NCBI GenBank assembly: GCA_022072405.1
Contig: JAJVHX010000013.1
Coordinates: forward strand, 104,769 to 168,768
Direction: 5' to 3'
DNA length: 64,000 nt
From: Phycisphaerae bacterium
Lineage (GTDB): Bacteria; Planctomycetota; Phycisphaerae; UBA1845; CAIVHJ01
Made by a program: the position numbers and the translations under genes. Within the stretch, counting starts at the first letter, position 1; every line of letters starts with the position of its first letter. Below, in pieces: positions 34,040-42,958 of the stretch. The notes beneath the pieces were generated by a model. The model made no database searches and had not been told where the DNA came from. It was given only the letters and a program-made list of their open reading frames with translations.

Positions 34040-35410
34040 ATGGATTTGTTCACGCAAAATGAACAGCAGGCGGTGGCGGGGGTGGCGCCGCTGGCGGTAC
34101 GGATGCGACCATCGACGCTGGATGAGTTCGTCGGTCAGGAGCATTTTCTGGGGCCGGGCAAACTGCTGCGGCGAATGCTGCAGGCCGACCGGCTGAGCAG
34201 CGCTATTTTTTACGGCCCGCCCGGTACCGGTAAAACGACGCTGGCCCATATCATCGCCCAGATGACCCATGCGGCCTTTGAGGAGCTGAACGCTGCTTCG
34301 GCAGGAGTCAAAGAAGTCCGCACCATTTTGGAACAGGCCCGTGCACGGCTGACTGTTGAACGCCGCCGAACCATTCTTTTTGTCGATGAATTACATCGTT
34401 TCAACAAAGCCCAGCAGGATGTGCTGCTCGATGATGTGGAGAAGGGCGTCGTCATTTTTATCGGGGCCACCACGGAAAATCCTTTTTTTTACGTCAATAC
34501 TCCACTGGTATCCCGCAGTCAGATATTTCACTTCGAAACTTTAACCACCGATCATATACGTCACCTGATGCAACGCGCCCTTGATACGCCTCAGCGCGGT
34601 TTCGGGGATTACAATATTACGATTACCCCGGAAGCACTCGATCATCTGGTGCGGCGCGCCGATGGCGATGCTCGCCGCGCCCTCACCGCTCTGGAAGTGG
34701 CGGTCCATTCGCAACTCGCCAACGCCCTGTCTCCAGGGCAGGGGCTAGTGCCCGTGCGGACTTCATCTGCTGATCACGTTACCACTCCAACCATCGCAAT
34801 CGATTTGGCCGTCGCCCAGGAATCCATCCAGCAAAAGGCCATCCGCTATGACAAACTGGGTGATGAACATTACGACGCCGCCAGCGCCCTGATCAAATCG
34901 ATGCGTGGCAGCGATCCGGACGCCGCGGTTTATTGGCTGGCCCGGATGCTTGATGCCGGCGAAGACCCGCGATTCATTGCCCGCCGCATCGCCATCTGTG
35001 CGGCTGAGGATATCGGTAACGCGGACCCGATGGCGCTGGTGCTGGCGAGTGCCGCCTTTCAGATTACGCTGCAGGTCGGGTTGTCCGAATGTCAACTGCC
35101 CCTTGCACAAGCGGCGATTTATCTGGCTTGTGCCCCCAAATCAAACGCCAGTGCCCAAGCCATCTGGCAAGCCTCCAGCGAGGTGCGGGAAGGTCTGACC
35201 ATTCCCGTGCCCAAACATCTTCGTGATGCACATTATTCCGGTGCACAGCGGCTGGGTCACGGAAGCGACTATCAATATGCGCACGATTCTGCCGATGGAT
35301 ATGTAGAACAGGATTACCTCGGCGTGGAGCGGCAATATTATCAGCCGACTGATCGCGGCCATGAAAAGATAATGAAACTTTATCTGGACAAGCTGCGACA
35401 AAAGCCGTAG
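34040..35410 (+). CDS. rarA: Replication-associated recombination protein A (AAA ATPase)
   Basis: RarA (MgsA) acts at stalled replication forks and is related to clamp-loader ATPases. The ATG at 34040 (MDLF) is preferred. Walker A is GPPGTGKTT (59-67), Walker B is ILFVDELHRFNK (112-), and the sensor region contains GATTENPFFYVN. The C-terminal tetramerisation region has YDKLGDEHYDAASALIKSMRGSDPDAA and MALVLASAAFQ. The length, 456 residues, is typical. Divergent from glmS with about 125 bp between. Confidence 0.95.
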   Translation: MDLFTQNEQQAVAGVAPLAVRMRPSTLDEFVGQEHFLGPGKLLRRMLQADRLSSAIFYGPPGTGKTTLAHIIAQMTHAAFEELNAASAGVKEVRTILEQARARLTVERRRTILFVDELHRFNKAQQDVLLDDVEKGVVIFIGATTENPFFYVNTPLVSRSQIFHFETLTTDHIRHLMQRALDTPQRGFGDYNITITPEALDHLVRRADGDARRALTALEVAVHSQLANALSPGQGLVPVRTSSADHVTTPTIAIDLAVAQESIQQKAIRYDKLGDEHYDAASALIKSMRGSDPDAAVYWLARMLDAGEDPRFIARRIAICAAEDIGNADPMALVLASAAFQITLQVGLSECQLPLAQAAIYLACAPKSNASAQAIWQASSEVREGLTIPVPKHLRDAHYSGAQRLGHGSDYQYAHDSADGYVEQDYLGVERQYYQPTDRGHEKIMKLYLDKLRQKP

Positions 35411-35497
35411 CTTAAAGTTCACTTGAGAATTGATTAAAAATCAGCTGCCCAATCCCTCGCACTGTTGGGTTGGCTGGTTGACGAAAACACAAAACGA

Positions 35498-36079
35498 ATG
35501 CCCATCAAAACCCGATTACGAAATCAACTAAAAGAGAAATTGTCTCAGCTTTCGGCTGAAGAGTGGCAGGTCCGCTCCAGCCAGGTCTGCCACCGACTGA
35601 TCGAGCAATCGGAATATCAGCAGGCAGAAATCATCATGGCGTTTCTGTCGCTGCCGGGAGAGATCAATACCGCTCCGATTGTGTTGCGGGCTTGGCAGGA
35701 CAATAAGCGCGTGCTGGCTCCGCAGGTCACCTGGGAACAGCGGCGGATGATTCCGGTGGAGATCTCCTCACTGAATGAAGCTATCGAAGAAACCACATTC
35801 CAGGTTCGCCAACCGACCACCGGCCAACCCATCCCGGTGGATATGATCGATCTGGTGCTGGTTCCCGGACTGGGTTTTGATCTGCTAGGCAATCGGCTGG
35901 GGCGGGGACGGGGATTTTATGATCGTTTCCTGGCGCATCCGAATTTTCGGGGACATACCATAGCCCTGGCGATCGAGGAGCAGATCGTCGCGGAAATTCC
36001 AGCCCAACCACATGACCGGTGCGTTGATATGGTGATTACAGAGCGCCGGGTATGGCGCTGCCAGCCAGTTGTGAAATAA
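35498..36079 (+). CDS. 5-formyltetrahydrofolate cyclo-ligase
   Basis: The enzyme converts 5-formyl-THF to 5,10-methenyl-THF using ATP, returning folate from its storage form. The 193-residue product begins MPIKTRLRNQLKEKL (substrate-binding region) and carries the signature VPGLGFDLLGNRLGRGRGFYDRFL with the nucleotide-binding G and D residues, and PHDRCVDMVITER near the end. An in-frame ATG at 35465 is possible but adds an unrelated leader. It follows rarA by 87 bp. Confidence 0.92.
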   Translation: MPIKTRLRNQLKEKLSQLSAEEWQVRSSQVCHRLIEQSEYQQAEIIMAFLSLPGEINTAPIVLRAWQDNKRVLAPQVTWEQRRMIPVEISSLNEAIEETTFQVRQPTTGQPIPVDMIDLVLVPGLGFDLLGNRLGRGRGFYDRFLAHPNFRGHTIALAIEEQIVAEIPAQPHDRCVDMVITERRVWRCQPVVK

Positions 36080-36194
36080 TCCGAATTCCGCAATTTGACT
36101 TTCCAATCGTCGCGCCGCCGAGTATGCTGTAGATAGTCAGCGCGGTTGGATGCTCGACGTAATTACAAACCTGATATTATCCAGGAGATGACCC

Positions 36195-37220
36195 GTGGCC
36201 AGACGTCGCCGTCGATCCACTTTGCGAATATGGATTCTGTCGATAACTGTTGTTTCTGCAGCCAGTTACATGATGTTGCGAACCGCTCCGCCCACGTCGC
36301 CAACAGCATCCACCGCGACTTTAGAACATGAAAATCTTCCGCTCACCAGTGTGCGCGAAGAGCCGGGCAATTCGAACGGTGGCAAAGCACAACCAGCCCA
36401 GGCGGTTCCTGATAAACCAGCGTCTCCACAACCGACTGCTCAGAATACCCAGGCACAAAAGCCGAGCCAATCGCTGCAGGGCGTACCCTTACTGGAATTG
36501 GCGCGGCAATCGCTGACCCGTGGTGATCTGCTCAATGCCCGTGAACAATTCGGTAAGGCGATCAAACTCGGTTTGGGGACTGAGCAACTATCTGACGCCC
36601 GGCACGAACTGGTTCGTCTGGCGGAGGAGATGATCTTCAGCCCGAAGAAAATTTCCGGCGATCCGCTGGTACAATCCTATCTGGTGCAGCCCGGTGACAA
36701 TCTGGCAAAAATTGCCAAGAAAAATCAGGTCACACCGGAGTTGCTGGCCCGTATCAATCAACTGCCCAGCGCCAATAACATCCGTGCCGGTCAGAATCTC
36801 AAGGTGATTCAGGGACCGTTCCGAGTCGAAATATCCAAGTCGCGCCATGAACTTTTCGTCTACCTGCAGGATACTCTGGTGCGTGAATTTCCGGTCGGAC
36901 TGGGAGAAGAAGGCAGCACTCCAACCGGCAATTGGCGGGTGAAAAACAAGCTGCTGAATCCAACCTATTATCCACCGCGCGGCGGCAAGATTGTCACCTC
37001 TGATGATCCGGAAAATCCGCTCGGTGAGCGCTGGATCGGACTGGAGGGCACCGCCGGTGAAGCGGTCGGCCAGCAACGCTACGGCATCCACGGCACCAGT
37101 GATCCGGCTTCGATTGGAAAGAATATGTCGCTGGGCTGTGTGCGCATGAATAACCAGGATGTGGAATTTCTTTACGACCTGCTGATCGTGCAAAATTCGG
37201 AGGTGGTCATCCAGCCATGA
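36195..37220 (+). CDS. LysM L,D-transpeptidase (YkuD domain)
   Basis: It cross-links or anchors to peptidoglycan through L,D-transpeptidation. A basic N-terminus and one transmembrane helix (ILSITVVSAASYMML) are followed by a Pro/Gln-rich linker, a helical repeat, a LysM domain (YLVQPGDNLAKIAKKNQV, NIRAGQNLKVIQG) and the YkuD domain, which has the motif HGT...SIG...SLGCVRM with the catalytic Cys near residue 315. The start is GTG at 36195, nine bases after AGGAG. The last four bases overlap the next gene. Confidence 0.93.
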   Translation: MARRRRRSTLRIWILSITVVSAASYMMLRTAPPTSPTASTATLEHENLPLTSVREEPGNSNGGKAQPAQAVPDKPASPQPTAQNTQAQKPSQSLQGVPLLELARQSLTRGDLLNAREQFGKAIKLGLGTEQLSDARHELVRLAEEMIFSPKKISGDPLVQSYLVQPGDNLAKIAKKNQVTPELLARINQLPSANNIRAGQNLKVIQGPFRVEISKSRHELFVYLQDTLVREFPVGLGEEGSTPTGNWRVKNKLLNPTYYPPRGGKIVTSDDPENPLGERWIGLEGTAGEAVGQQRYGIHGTSDPASIGKNMSLGCVRMNNQDVEFLYDLLIVQNSEVVIQP

Positions 37221-37537
37221 CAACTTCCCGACTCGAAAAACTGCAAAAAATGCTCGAACGCGATCCGCATGACGTGGACCTGCATTACATGGTGGCGATG
37301 GAGTACAAGGGTGTCGGCGACCTGGATCGGGCTATCGCCGCCTTTGATACCTGTATCGAGAAAAACCGCACCCACGCCGCCGCCTACTTTCTGAAGGCGC
37401 AATGCCTGCACAGCCAGACCCATAACGAACAAGCCCGCGAAATGTTGACCCGGGGTATCGAGGTCGCCCGCGAAATCGGCAACAAGCATCTCATCTACGA
37501 AATGAACCAGATGCTGGAGACCATGAAGCAGGGTTAA
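37217..37537 (+). CDS. Small TPR protein
   Basis: The 106-residue product contains about three TPR units (DVDLHYMVAMEYKGVGDLDRA, AAAYFLKAQCLHSQTHNEQA, and a third). It overlaps the L,D-transpeptidase gene by four bases, so both are translated together. There is no signal peptide, so it is probably cytoplasmic. TPRs bind other proteins; a link to the transpeptidase is only suggested by position. Confidence 0.85.
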   Translation: MTTSRLEKLQKMLERDPHDVDLHYMVAMEYKGVGDLDRAIAAFDTCIEKNRTHAAAYFLKAQCLHSQTHNEQAREMLTRGIEVAREIGNKHLIYEMNQMLETMKQG

Positions 37538-37583
37538 GTGGTGAGGGCTAGAGCGGATTAAGCTTTTATGTATAGGGTCGTCG

Positions 37584-37645
37584 AGGTGCCACGGATTCTT
37601 CAGTAGTGACCAAAGATCACACGGCTCACAGAGCCGTGGCACACC
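37584..37645. repeat. GTGCCACGG inverted repeat, family 3
   Basis: GGTGCCACGG (37585-37594) and CCGTGGCACACC (37634-37645) flank an inner hairpin ACGGCTC-AC-AGAGCCGT. Related sequence occurs at 49160-49350. It lies after the TPR gene. Confidence 0.7.
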
Positions 37646-37681
37646 GGACGGAACAGTTAAAGTTAAATCGCGCTAATGAGT

Positions 37682-37720
37682 AAAAATAAAAAGGCCGGGC
37701 GAATCCCCTGATCGCCCGGC
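37682..37720 (-). terminator. Rho-independent terminator
   Basis: On the minus strand GCCGGGCGA pairs with TCGCCCGGC (9 bp) around a 9-nt loop, followed by CTTTTTATTTTT. It ends the gene at 37740. Confidence 0.88.
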
Positions 37721-37739
37721 AACGGGTTCGCCCGGAGGC

Positions 37740-38228
37740 CTAGCGAACCGACACGAAGACTTTGATCGACGGCTCTTTGTGGCAGACGTAGACGTTCTTC
37801 CAGTAACCCTCACGGACACACACGCGTTCCTTGATCACCTGAACCCGTTCCTGCCGCACGCACACTTTTTCAGTACAGGTTTTCCAGTGACCTTCGCGGA
37901 TACATACCTTTTCGGTGATCGTTCGGTAAGTTCCGCAGCCGCCGCCCACATTGATACCCAGGCGGAAATCATCATCGCCCAGATTCAGATAAAATTTGTT
38001 GGCCGGCTCAGCCACGAACACCTTGCGGGTACGATATTCGTAAATCGGTTCGAGCCACACTCGCCGCGTTACCAGTTCATACTCGGCGGGGATCACCACC
38101 GTCCGCTCGATCAGGCGACATTCCGCCGGTACCCAAATCTTCTTGCTCTGATAATCTGCTTTCGCCGTTTCCGTCATCATCATACTCATCATTCCCGTAA
38201 TTCCCGCGATCAGCATACTGGTTTTCAT
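37740..38228 (-). CDS. Secreted Cys-rich repeat protein
   Basis: The 162-residue protein has a signal peptide (MLIAGITGMMSMMMTETAKA). The body repeats a short basic motif: RVWLEPIYEYRTRKVF, TEKVCIREGHWKTC, TEKVCVRQERVQV and KERVCVREGYWKNV. Cysteines occur at regular intervals and could form disulphides. I recognise no family. A strong terminator follows its stop, and about 290 bp without a clear gene separates it from the next gene. Confidence 0.7.
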   Translation of the reverse strand: MKTSMLIAGITGMMSMMMTETAKADYQSKKIWVPAECRLIERTVVIPAEYELVTRRVWLEPIYEYRTRKVFVAEPANKFYLNLGDDDFRLGINVGGGCGTYRTITEKVCIREGHWKTCTEKVCVRQERVQVIKERVCVREGYWKNVYVCHKEPSIKVFVSVR

Positions 38229-38516
38229 TTGAATTCTCCTTTTAATTCACAAATGTTAATAGTTTCGACTGGTGACTCAATTGAAAGTTCCAGTCTGGAT
38301 TATTAATTTATAACTATTTTATATATAATTGCTTATGTATTAATCGATCGGGTGGTAACGGGGACGAATCGGCAGCTAGGGTTGATATCTGAGCAGCTCA
38401 TTCATCTTTAGAGCGGGAATTGACCCTGACAGGGTTGCTCAGCTATAAATTGAGCCTTCGGTAAGCTGGTGATGAAGATAATGGCGCGGTGAATCTGTTA
38501 AGTAGAGTATTCCACT

Positions 38517-39071
38517 TTGATAAGTCGTGCAGAGCAAGATACCCAACCGCCAGTAGCTCAGAGCTCCTTCCTAATTTCAGCAGTGGTGGCGCGTCTGGCT
38601 GAGCTGGCTGAACTGGTGCGGTTACTGAGCGCTGAGCAATATCAGCAGGTACCGCCGGGTTTTGATTCGGGCAGTATTGGTCAGCATGTCCGTCACAGCC
38701 TGGATCATTTCTCGAATTTGTTGGACGGACTCAAACAGGGTCTGATTGATTATGATCAACGGGCCCGCGGCACCGCGGTGGAAAGCGATCGACAGACGGC
38801 GCTGGAGCTGATCGAGCAACTGACCGAGAACCTGTGTCGCAGGGCCGGCAGTGATCTGAATCAACCGTTACGCCTGCGGGCTATCATCGCCGCCGACGGC
38901 AGCCAGATCGAAACCTGCACCACGTTGCAACGGGAATTGCTCTTTATCCTCAGCCACACCGTGCATCATGATGCCATGATGGCGGTAGCAGCCCGCATGT
39001 GGGGAGTGGCTGTTCCCGAACATTTCGGCTTCGCCCCAGCCACCCTCGCTTATCTGCAGCATGCCGGCTGA
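38517..39071 (+). CDS. DinB-like protein
   Basis: The 184-residue frame resembles DinB/YfiT-type four-helix proteins: SIGQHVRHSLDHFSNLLDGL, with two His in the first helix, and LSHTVHHDAMMAVAA, with the third, the pattern of a metal site. DinB proteins are thiol-dependent metalloenzymes or stress proteins. The TTG at 38517 is a poor start without a clear Shine-Dalgarno; a later GTG in SAVVARLAEL is possible. NRDE-family gene starts six bases after its stop. Confidence 0.75.
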   Translation: MISRAEQDTQPPVAQSSFLISAVVARLAELAELVRLLSAEQYQQVPPGFDSGSIGQHVRHSLDHFSNLLDGLKQGLIDYDQRARGTAVESDRQTALELIEQLTENLCRRAGSDLNQPLRLRAIIAADGSQIETCTTLQRELLFILSHTVHHDAMMAVAARMWGVAVPEHFGFAPATLAYLQHAG

Positions 39072-39076
39072 TCGCC

Positions 39077-39883
39077 ATGTGTACCGTTACTATTATTCCG
39101 CCGATTGGTGCTGCTGATCCGCTGGTGGTGCCCAACGGATTGTTGGGCGGCGGCTGGCGATTGATGAGTAATCGCGATGAGCAACGTTCCCGCCCGGCAG
39201 GACTTCCGCCGGATATTCGCCAATATCATCAGACAGCAGCTGCGATGCCGATTGATCCTGTTGGTGGAGGCACCTGGATTGCGGTGAATCAAAATGGAAT
39301 GGTCCTGACGCTGCTCAATTCCAATCCGATATCCGCGTATACTCCGCAAGCTCGACAGCTGCGCTGGAACCGCCGCAGTCGCGGGACCATCATTCCTCAA
39401 CTCATTCACCTGAGCAATATGGCAGAAGCAGTCGCAGCGGCAGATTCCTTATCCGTGGCGGATTATCCACCCTTTCGATTACTCATCACTGACGGCGCGG
39501 AGCTGTGCGAGATAGTGAGTGATGGTGCCGACAGGCGACTGCAACGCCGCGCCATCAACGAACAACCGCAATTCTTTACTTCGTCTGGTTTGGGTGACGC
39601 GCTGGTGGATGGCCCACGTCGCGAACTCTTTACCCGCTATTTCGCCGAGGCGGGTGATTGGTTGGCGAAACAGGAACAATTCCATCGCCATCACTGGCCT
39701 GAGCGACCTGAACTGAGTGTCTGCATGCGCCGCGCCGATGCCTGCACCGTCAGTTGTACCGTGATTGACGTGCTACCGCAGGAGGTGATCATGCGGTATT
39801 ATCCTGGGGCACCTGATGAACCGGTGACTCCGAGCGTCATGCAATTTCCTCGTGTAATGATCCGCCCACCATGTCCTTCCTGA
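39077..39883 (+). CDS. NRDE family protein
   Basis: The 268-residue product starts MCTVTIIPP, so that Cys2 becomes the N-terminal nucleophile expected of Ntn-hydrolase-like NRDE proteins. The motif that names the family, SNRDEQRSRPA, is at about residues 32-42. GGTWIAVNQNGMVLTLLN follows. Family members include animal TANGO2. Its biochemical role in bacteria is unclear. It overlaps the next gene by 13 bases and follows a DinB-like gene, so three genes form an operon. Confidence 0.88.
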   Translation: MCTVTIIPPIGAADPLVVPNGLLGGGWRLMSNRDEQRSRPAGLPPDIRQYHQTAAAMPIDPVGGGTWIAVNQNGMVLTLLNSNPISAYTPQARQLRWNRRSRGTIIPQLIHLSNMAEAVAAADSLSVADYPPFRLLITDGAELCEIVSDGADRRLQRRAINEQPQFFTSSGLGDALVDGPRRELFTRYFAEAGDWLAKQEQFHRHHWPERPELSVCMRRADACTVSCTVIDVLPQEVIMRYYPGAPDEPVTPSVMQFPRVMIRPPCPS

Positions 39884-41469
39884 CCATCATCCTTGGCACG
39901 CTGATTTCAGAAGATCTGACCTGTATTGCGGTCGGCCTGCTGATTAATCAAGGGCAGCTTCAGTGGTGGATCGGTTTGACGGGTTGCTACCTGGGTATCC
40001 TGGTGGGTGATCTGGGTTTGTGGCTGATCGGGCGGCTGCTGGGCCGACGAATACTGCAACACCGCTGGCTGGCAAAAAAGTTGCCGGCCCATCGGCGGGA
40101 GAGTTTGCGACACTGGTTTGAGCGGCGGGGGATCTATGCGGTGCTGCTGGCGCGGTTTATTCCGGGGATGCGTTTTCCGGTATATCTCTCCGCCGGGGCG
40201 GTCGGACCGGGCGCGCGCCATTTTCTGATCTGGGCGGCGCTGGCGGGTGTACTATGGTCGCCGCTACTGGTGGGTCTGGTAGCCTGGCTGGGCGAGCCGG
40301 TGGTGCAGACCTTGGAACAACTGGTCGGGCCAGGGTGGGCGGCGCTATTGATGGCGGCGCTTTTGCTCCTGTTACTGGTGCGGGTAGTGGAGATGAGCCT
40401 GTCGGAGCTGGGTCGGGCCCGGCTGATTGCGGGGGTGTCGCGGATCTGGCGCTGGGAGTTCTGGCCTTCGTGGCTGATGTACCTGCCGCTGGTGCCCTGG
40501 ATCGGGTGGTTATCGCTGCGCTATCGCGGATTTCGGACGATCACCTGTGCCAATCCGTTGATGCTCCATGGCGGGATCGCCGGCGAATCCAAGTGGGATA
40601 TTCTGCAACACCTGCCGACCGAGTGGATCGTGCCCTCCGCGTTCCTGCCCGCTGGGCCGCTGGATGAACGACTAACGCACGTTCGGCAGATCATCGCCGA
40701 GCGCGGCTGGAATTTTCCGTTGATCTTCAAGCCAGATCAGGCGGAACGCGGAGCCGGTTTACGATTGATCCGTGAAGAGGCGCAAATTCAGCCTTACCTC
40801 GAGATGATCACCATACCCGTGCTGTTGCAAATTTATCATCCCGGCCCGGGTGAGGCGGGTGTTTTTTATTATCGACTGCCCGGTGAACCCACCGGCCATA
40901 TTTTTTCCATCACTGCCAAACACTTTCCGGTGCTGATCGGTGATGGCCGATCGACGGTGGAGATGCTCATCTGGCGTCACCCGCGTTTTCGCATGCAGGC
41001 GGCCAAGTTTCTCGCCCGACAGGAAGAACAAGCCGATCGAGTGCTGGCAGTGGGGGAGGAGTTACCATTGGCGGTGGCAGGGAATCACTGTCAGGGGACC
41101 ATGTTCTGCGATGGTGCTTATTTAGTTACTCCAGCCCTGGAACGAATTATTGACGAAATTGCCGGCAGTTGCGCCGGCTTTTACTTTGGCCGGTTTGATG
41201 TTCGTTTTCGCGACGAGGAAGCGTTCAAAACTGGGCGTGATTTTCAAATCCTGGAGTTAAATGGCATCAGCTCCGAATCGACCAATATTTATGATCCGGC
41301 CCGGGGCCTGTGGGCGGCCTATCATACGCTCTATCGTCAATGGGCTTTGCTTTTCAGGATCGGCGCTGCATTGCGTACCCAGGGTCAACTCCCCGCCACC
41401 TGGTCGGAGATTATTCGTACCTTGCATCATCACTATCGTATTCGTAAGGTGCCTGATCTTGCGGATTAG
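39871..41469 (+). CDS. DedA-type membrane protein fused to an ATP-grasp domain
   Basis: Residues 1-185 form a DedA/VTT membrane domain with the motif ARFIPGMRFPVYLSAG and about six transmembrane segments, including two re-entrant-like ones. A linker follows, then an ATP-grasp domain (residues about 225-500) with FPLIFKPDQAERGAGLRLI as the P-loop-like lysine strand and ILELNGISSES as the metal-binding E-x-N. DedA proteins act in lipid flipping and envelope homeostasis; ATP-grasp enzymes form carboxylate-amine bonds. The joined protein may modify lipid-linked or cell-envelope substrates. Overlaps the NRDE gene by 13 bases. Confidence 0.8.
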   Translation: MSFLTIILGTLISEDLTCIAVGLLINQGQLQWWIGLTGCYLGILVGDLGLWLIGRLLGRRILQHRWLAKKLPAHRRESLRHWFERRGIYAVLLARFIPGMRFPVYLSAGAVGPGARHFLIWAALAGVLWSPLLVGLVAWLGEPVVQTLEQLVGPGWAALLMAALLLLLLVRVVEMSLSELGRARLIAGVSRIWRWEFWPSWLMYLPLVPWIGWLSLRYRGFRTITCANPLMLHGGIAGESKWDILQHLPTEWIVPSAFLPAGPLDERLTHVRQIIAERGWNFPLIFKPDQAERGAGLRLIREEAQIQPYLEMITIPVLLQIYHPGPGEAGVFYYRLPGEPTGHIFSITAKHFPVLIGDGRSTVEMLIWRHPRFRMQAAKFLARQEEQADRVLAVGEELPLAVAGNHCQGTMFCDGAYLVTPALERIIDEIAGSCAGFYFGRFDVRFRDEEAFKTGRDFQILELNGISSESTNIYDPARGLWAAYHTLYRQWALLFRIGAALRTQGQLPATWSEIIRTLHHHYRIRKVPDLAD

Positions 41470-41529
41470 ATTTATTTTTCGGTGCAACTGTTTATACAGA
41501 AAATAGGTAAGGGCCAGGAAGAAATGAAA

Positions 41530-41600
41530 GCGGGTGAACGGATTTGAACCGTCAACATTCACGTTGGCAACGTGACGCTCTACCGTTGAGCTACACCCGC
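41530..41600 (-). tRNA. tRNA-Gly (GCC)
   Basis: The complement reads GCGGGTG (acceptor), TA, GCTC-AACGGTA-GAGC (D arm), TCACG-TTGCCAA-CGTGA (anticodon arm, anticodon GCC), ATGTT, GACGG-TTCAAAT-CCGTT (T arm), CACCCGC. All four stems pair. It is 71 nt, and CCA is not encoded. Confidence 0.96.
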
Positions 41601-41753
41601 AAAGCGATCGATTAGTATAACCTTCCCTTCAGTAAATTCAATGGGGGCGACCAGCGGGTACCCGTTAAGTATAACCAAGGCACGACCGCGATGGAGCAGT
41701 GCTCAGCGTGTAACAAGCGAAGTATAATCCCGTGCTACCTGGACCATTCGGCA

Positions 41754-42935
41754 TCAAAGCCGACTGACCAAGCCGAGCATCACCTCGACGAAGTGGTCTA
41801 CCGCCTCCAGTGACGTATAAATTTGCGGGGTGACCCGGATGCCACGAAAGGCTGGATGGGTTATCGGAACGACATGAATCCGGTGATGCTCGCGGAGCAT
41901 GTTGCAGATTTTCTCCGGATCCTGATCGACGATTTCAAAAGTGGCGATGCCGGCGGCAGCACCGGGTTCGAGGCTGGTATGCATGCGGACCTGCTCCAGC
42001 TGAGCAAGCGGCAAGGCCCAGCGATGGCGCAGCTCCAGCAGTCGAGCCTGTTTGCGGGCTTGGCCGATGGCGAGATGCAGGGCGAGGGCTGGACTGATGG
42101 CCAGGCAAGGGGCTTCGGGGTGGGTACCGATCTCCTCAAACTTGCGGATGTCGCGATCTTTCTCTGCCGGCGCGGCGGTGAGCGGCCAGACATCGGCGAT
42201 ACGCTCACGTCGAACATATAGCATCCCAGTACCATGCGGCGCGCAAAGCCATTTGTGTAGCGGTGCGGCGTAGAATTCGCAATCCAGATCGGCGAGTCGA
42301 AAATCGAGATGGGCGAGGGCGTGCGAACCATCCACGATAACGGGGATATCATGTTTTCGACCCAGCGCCGCGATTTCGCGAACCGGAATGATCTGGCCGG
42401 TCATGAACATGACATGACTGATCAGGATCATGCGGGTGCGCGGAGTGATGGCGGCTGCGAATCGATCCGTGATCTGCGAAAGCTGGTAACAGGGAATAGG
42501 GATCGGAATAGTTCGGACGATGATGCCATCCCGCCGCTCGCGCTGCTGCAAAGTCCACATCATGCGCGGATAATCCTGATCGGTCGTAAGGATTTCATCA
42601 CCATGTGACAGCGGCAGGCCGAACAAACAGGCCTGCAGACCCTCGGAAGCATTACGGGTCATGGCGATTTCTTCGATATCCACTCCCAGCCACGCCGCCA
42701 ATTCACCGCGGACCTGCTCCCGCTGCGGCTGCTGAATGTTCCAGAGGACATGAGCCGGCGTGCGATTCGCTTCCTGCCAGTAGCGGAACATCGCTTCGAC
42801 GACGACGCGGGGCGAACTGCTCACGCCGCCGTTATTGAGGTTGATCAGGGTCCGGTCTACCTCGAATTCCGCCGCCACTGCAGACCAATAGGCTTCGGGA
42901 TGGTGCTCATCGTATGACGATAATTGATATGTCAT
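41754..42935 (-). CDS. Class V aminotransferase (PLP-dependent)
   Basis: The 393-residue protein resembles class V aminotransferases/isopenicillin N epimerase-like enzymes: LINLNNGGVSSSP, MTRNASEGLQ (PLP phosphate), DGSHALAHLD (Asp pairing with the ring N) and the Schiff-base Lys in APLHKWLCAPHGTGMLY. The ATG at 42935 lies 24 bp after the epimerase stop; the frame is open further upstream but only as a shadow. Substrate not known. Last gene of the UbiA-epimerase-aminotransferase operon. Confidence 0.88.
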   Translation of the reverse strand: MTYQLSSYDEHHPEAYWSAVAAEFEVDRTLINLNNGGVSSSPRVVVEAMFRYWQEANRTPAHVLWNIQQPQREQVRGELAAWLGVDIEEIAMTRNASEGLQACLFGLPLSHGDEILTTDQDYPRMMWTLQQRERRDGIIVRTIPIPIPCYQLSQITDRFAAAITPRTRMILISHVMFMTGQIIPVREIAALGRKHDIPVIVDGSHALAHLDFRLADLDCEFYAAPLHKWLCAPHGTGMLYVRRERIADVWPLTAAPAEKDRDIRKFEEIGTHPEAPCLAISPALALHLAIGQARKQARLLELRHRWALPLAQLEQVRMHTSLEPGAAAGIATFEIVDQDPEKICNMLREHHRIHVVPITHPAFRGIRVTPQIYTSLEAVDHFVEVMLGLVSRL

Positions 42936-42958
42936 GATAATCGCTCTGGGGTAATTGC

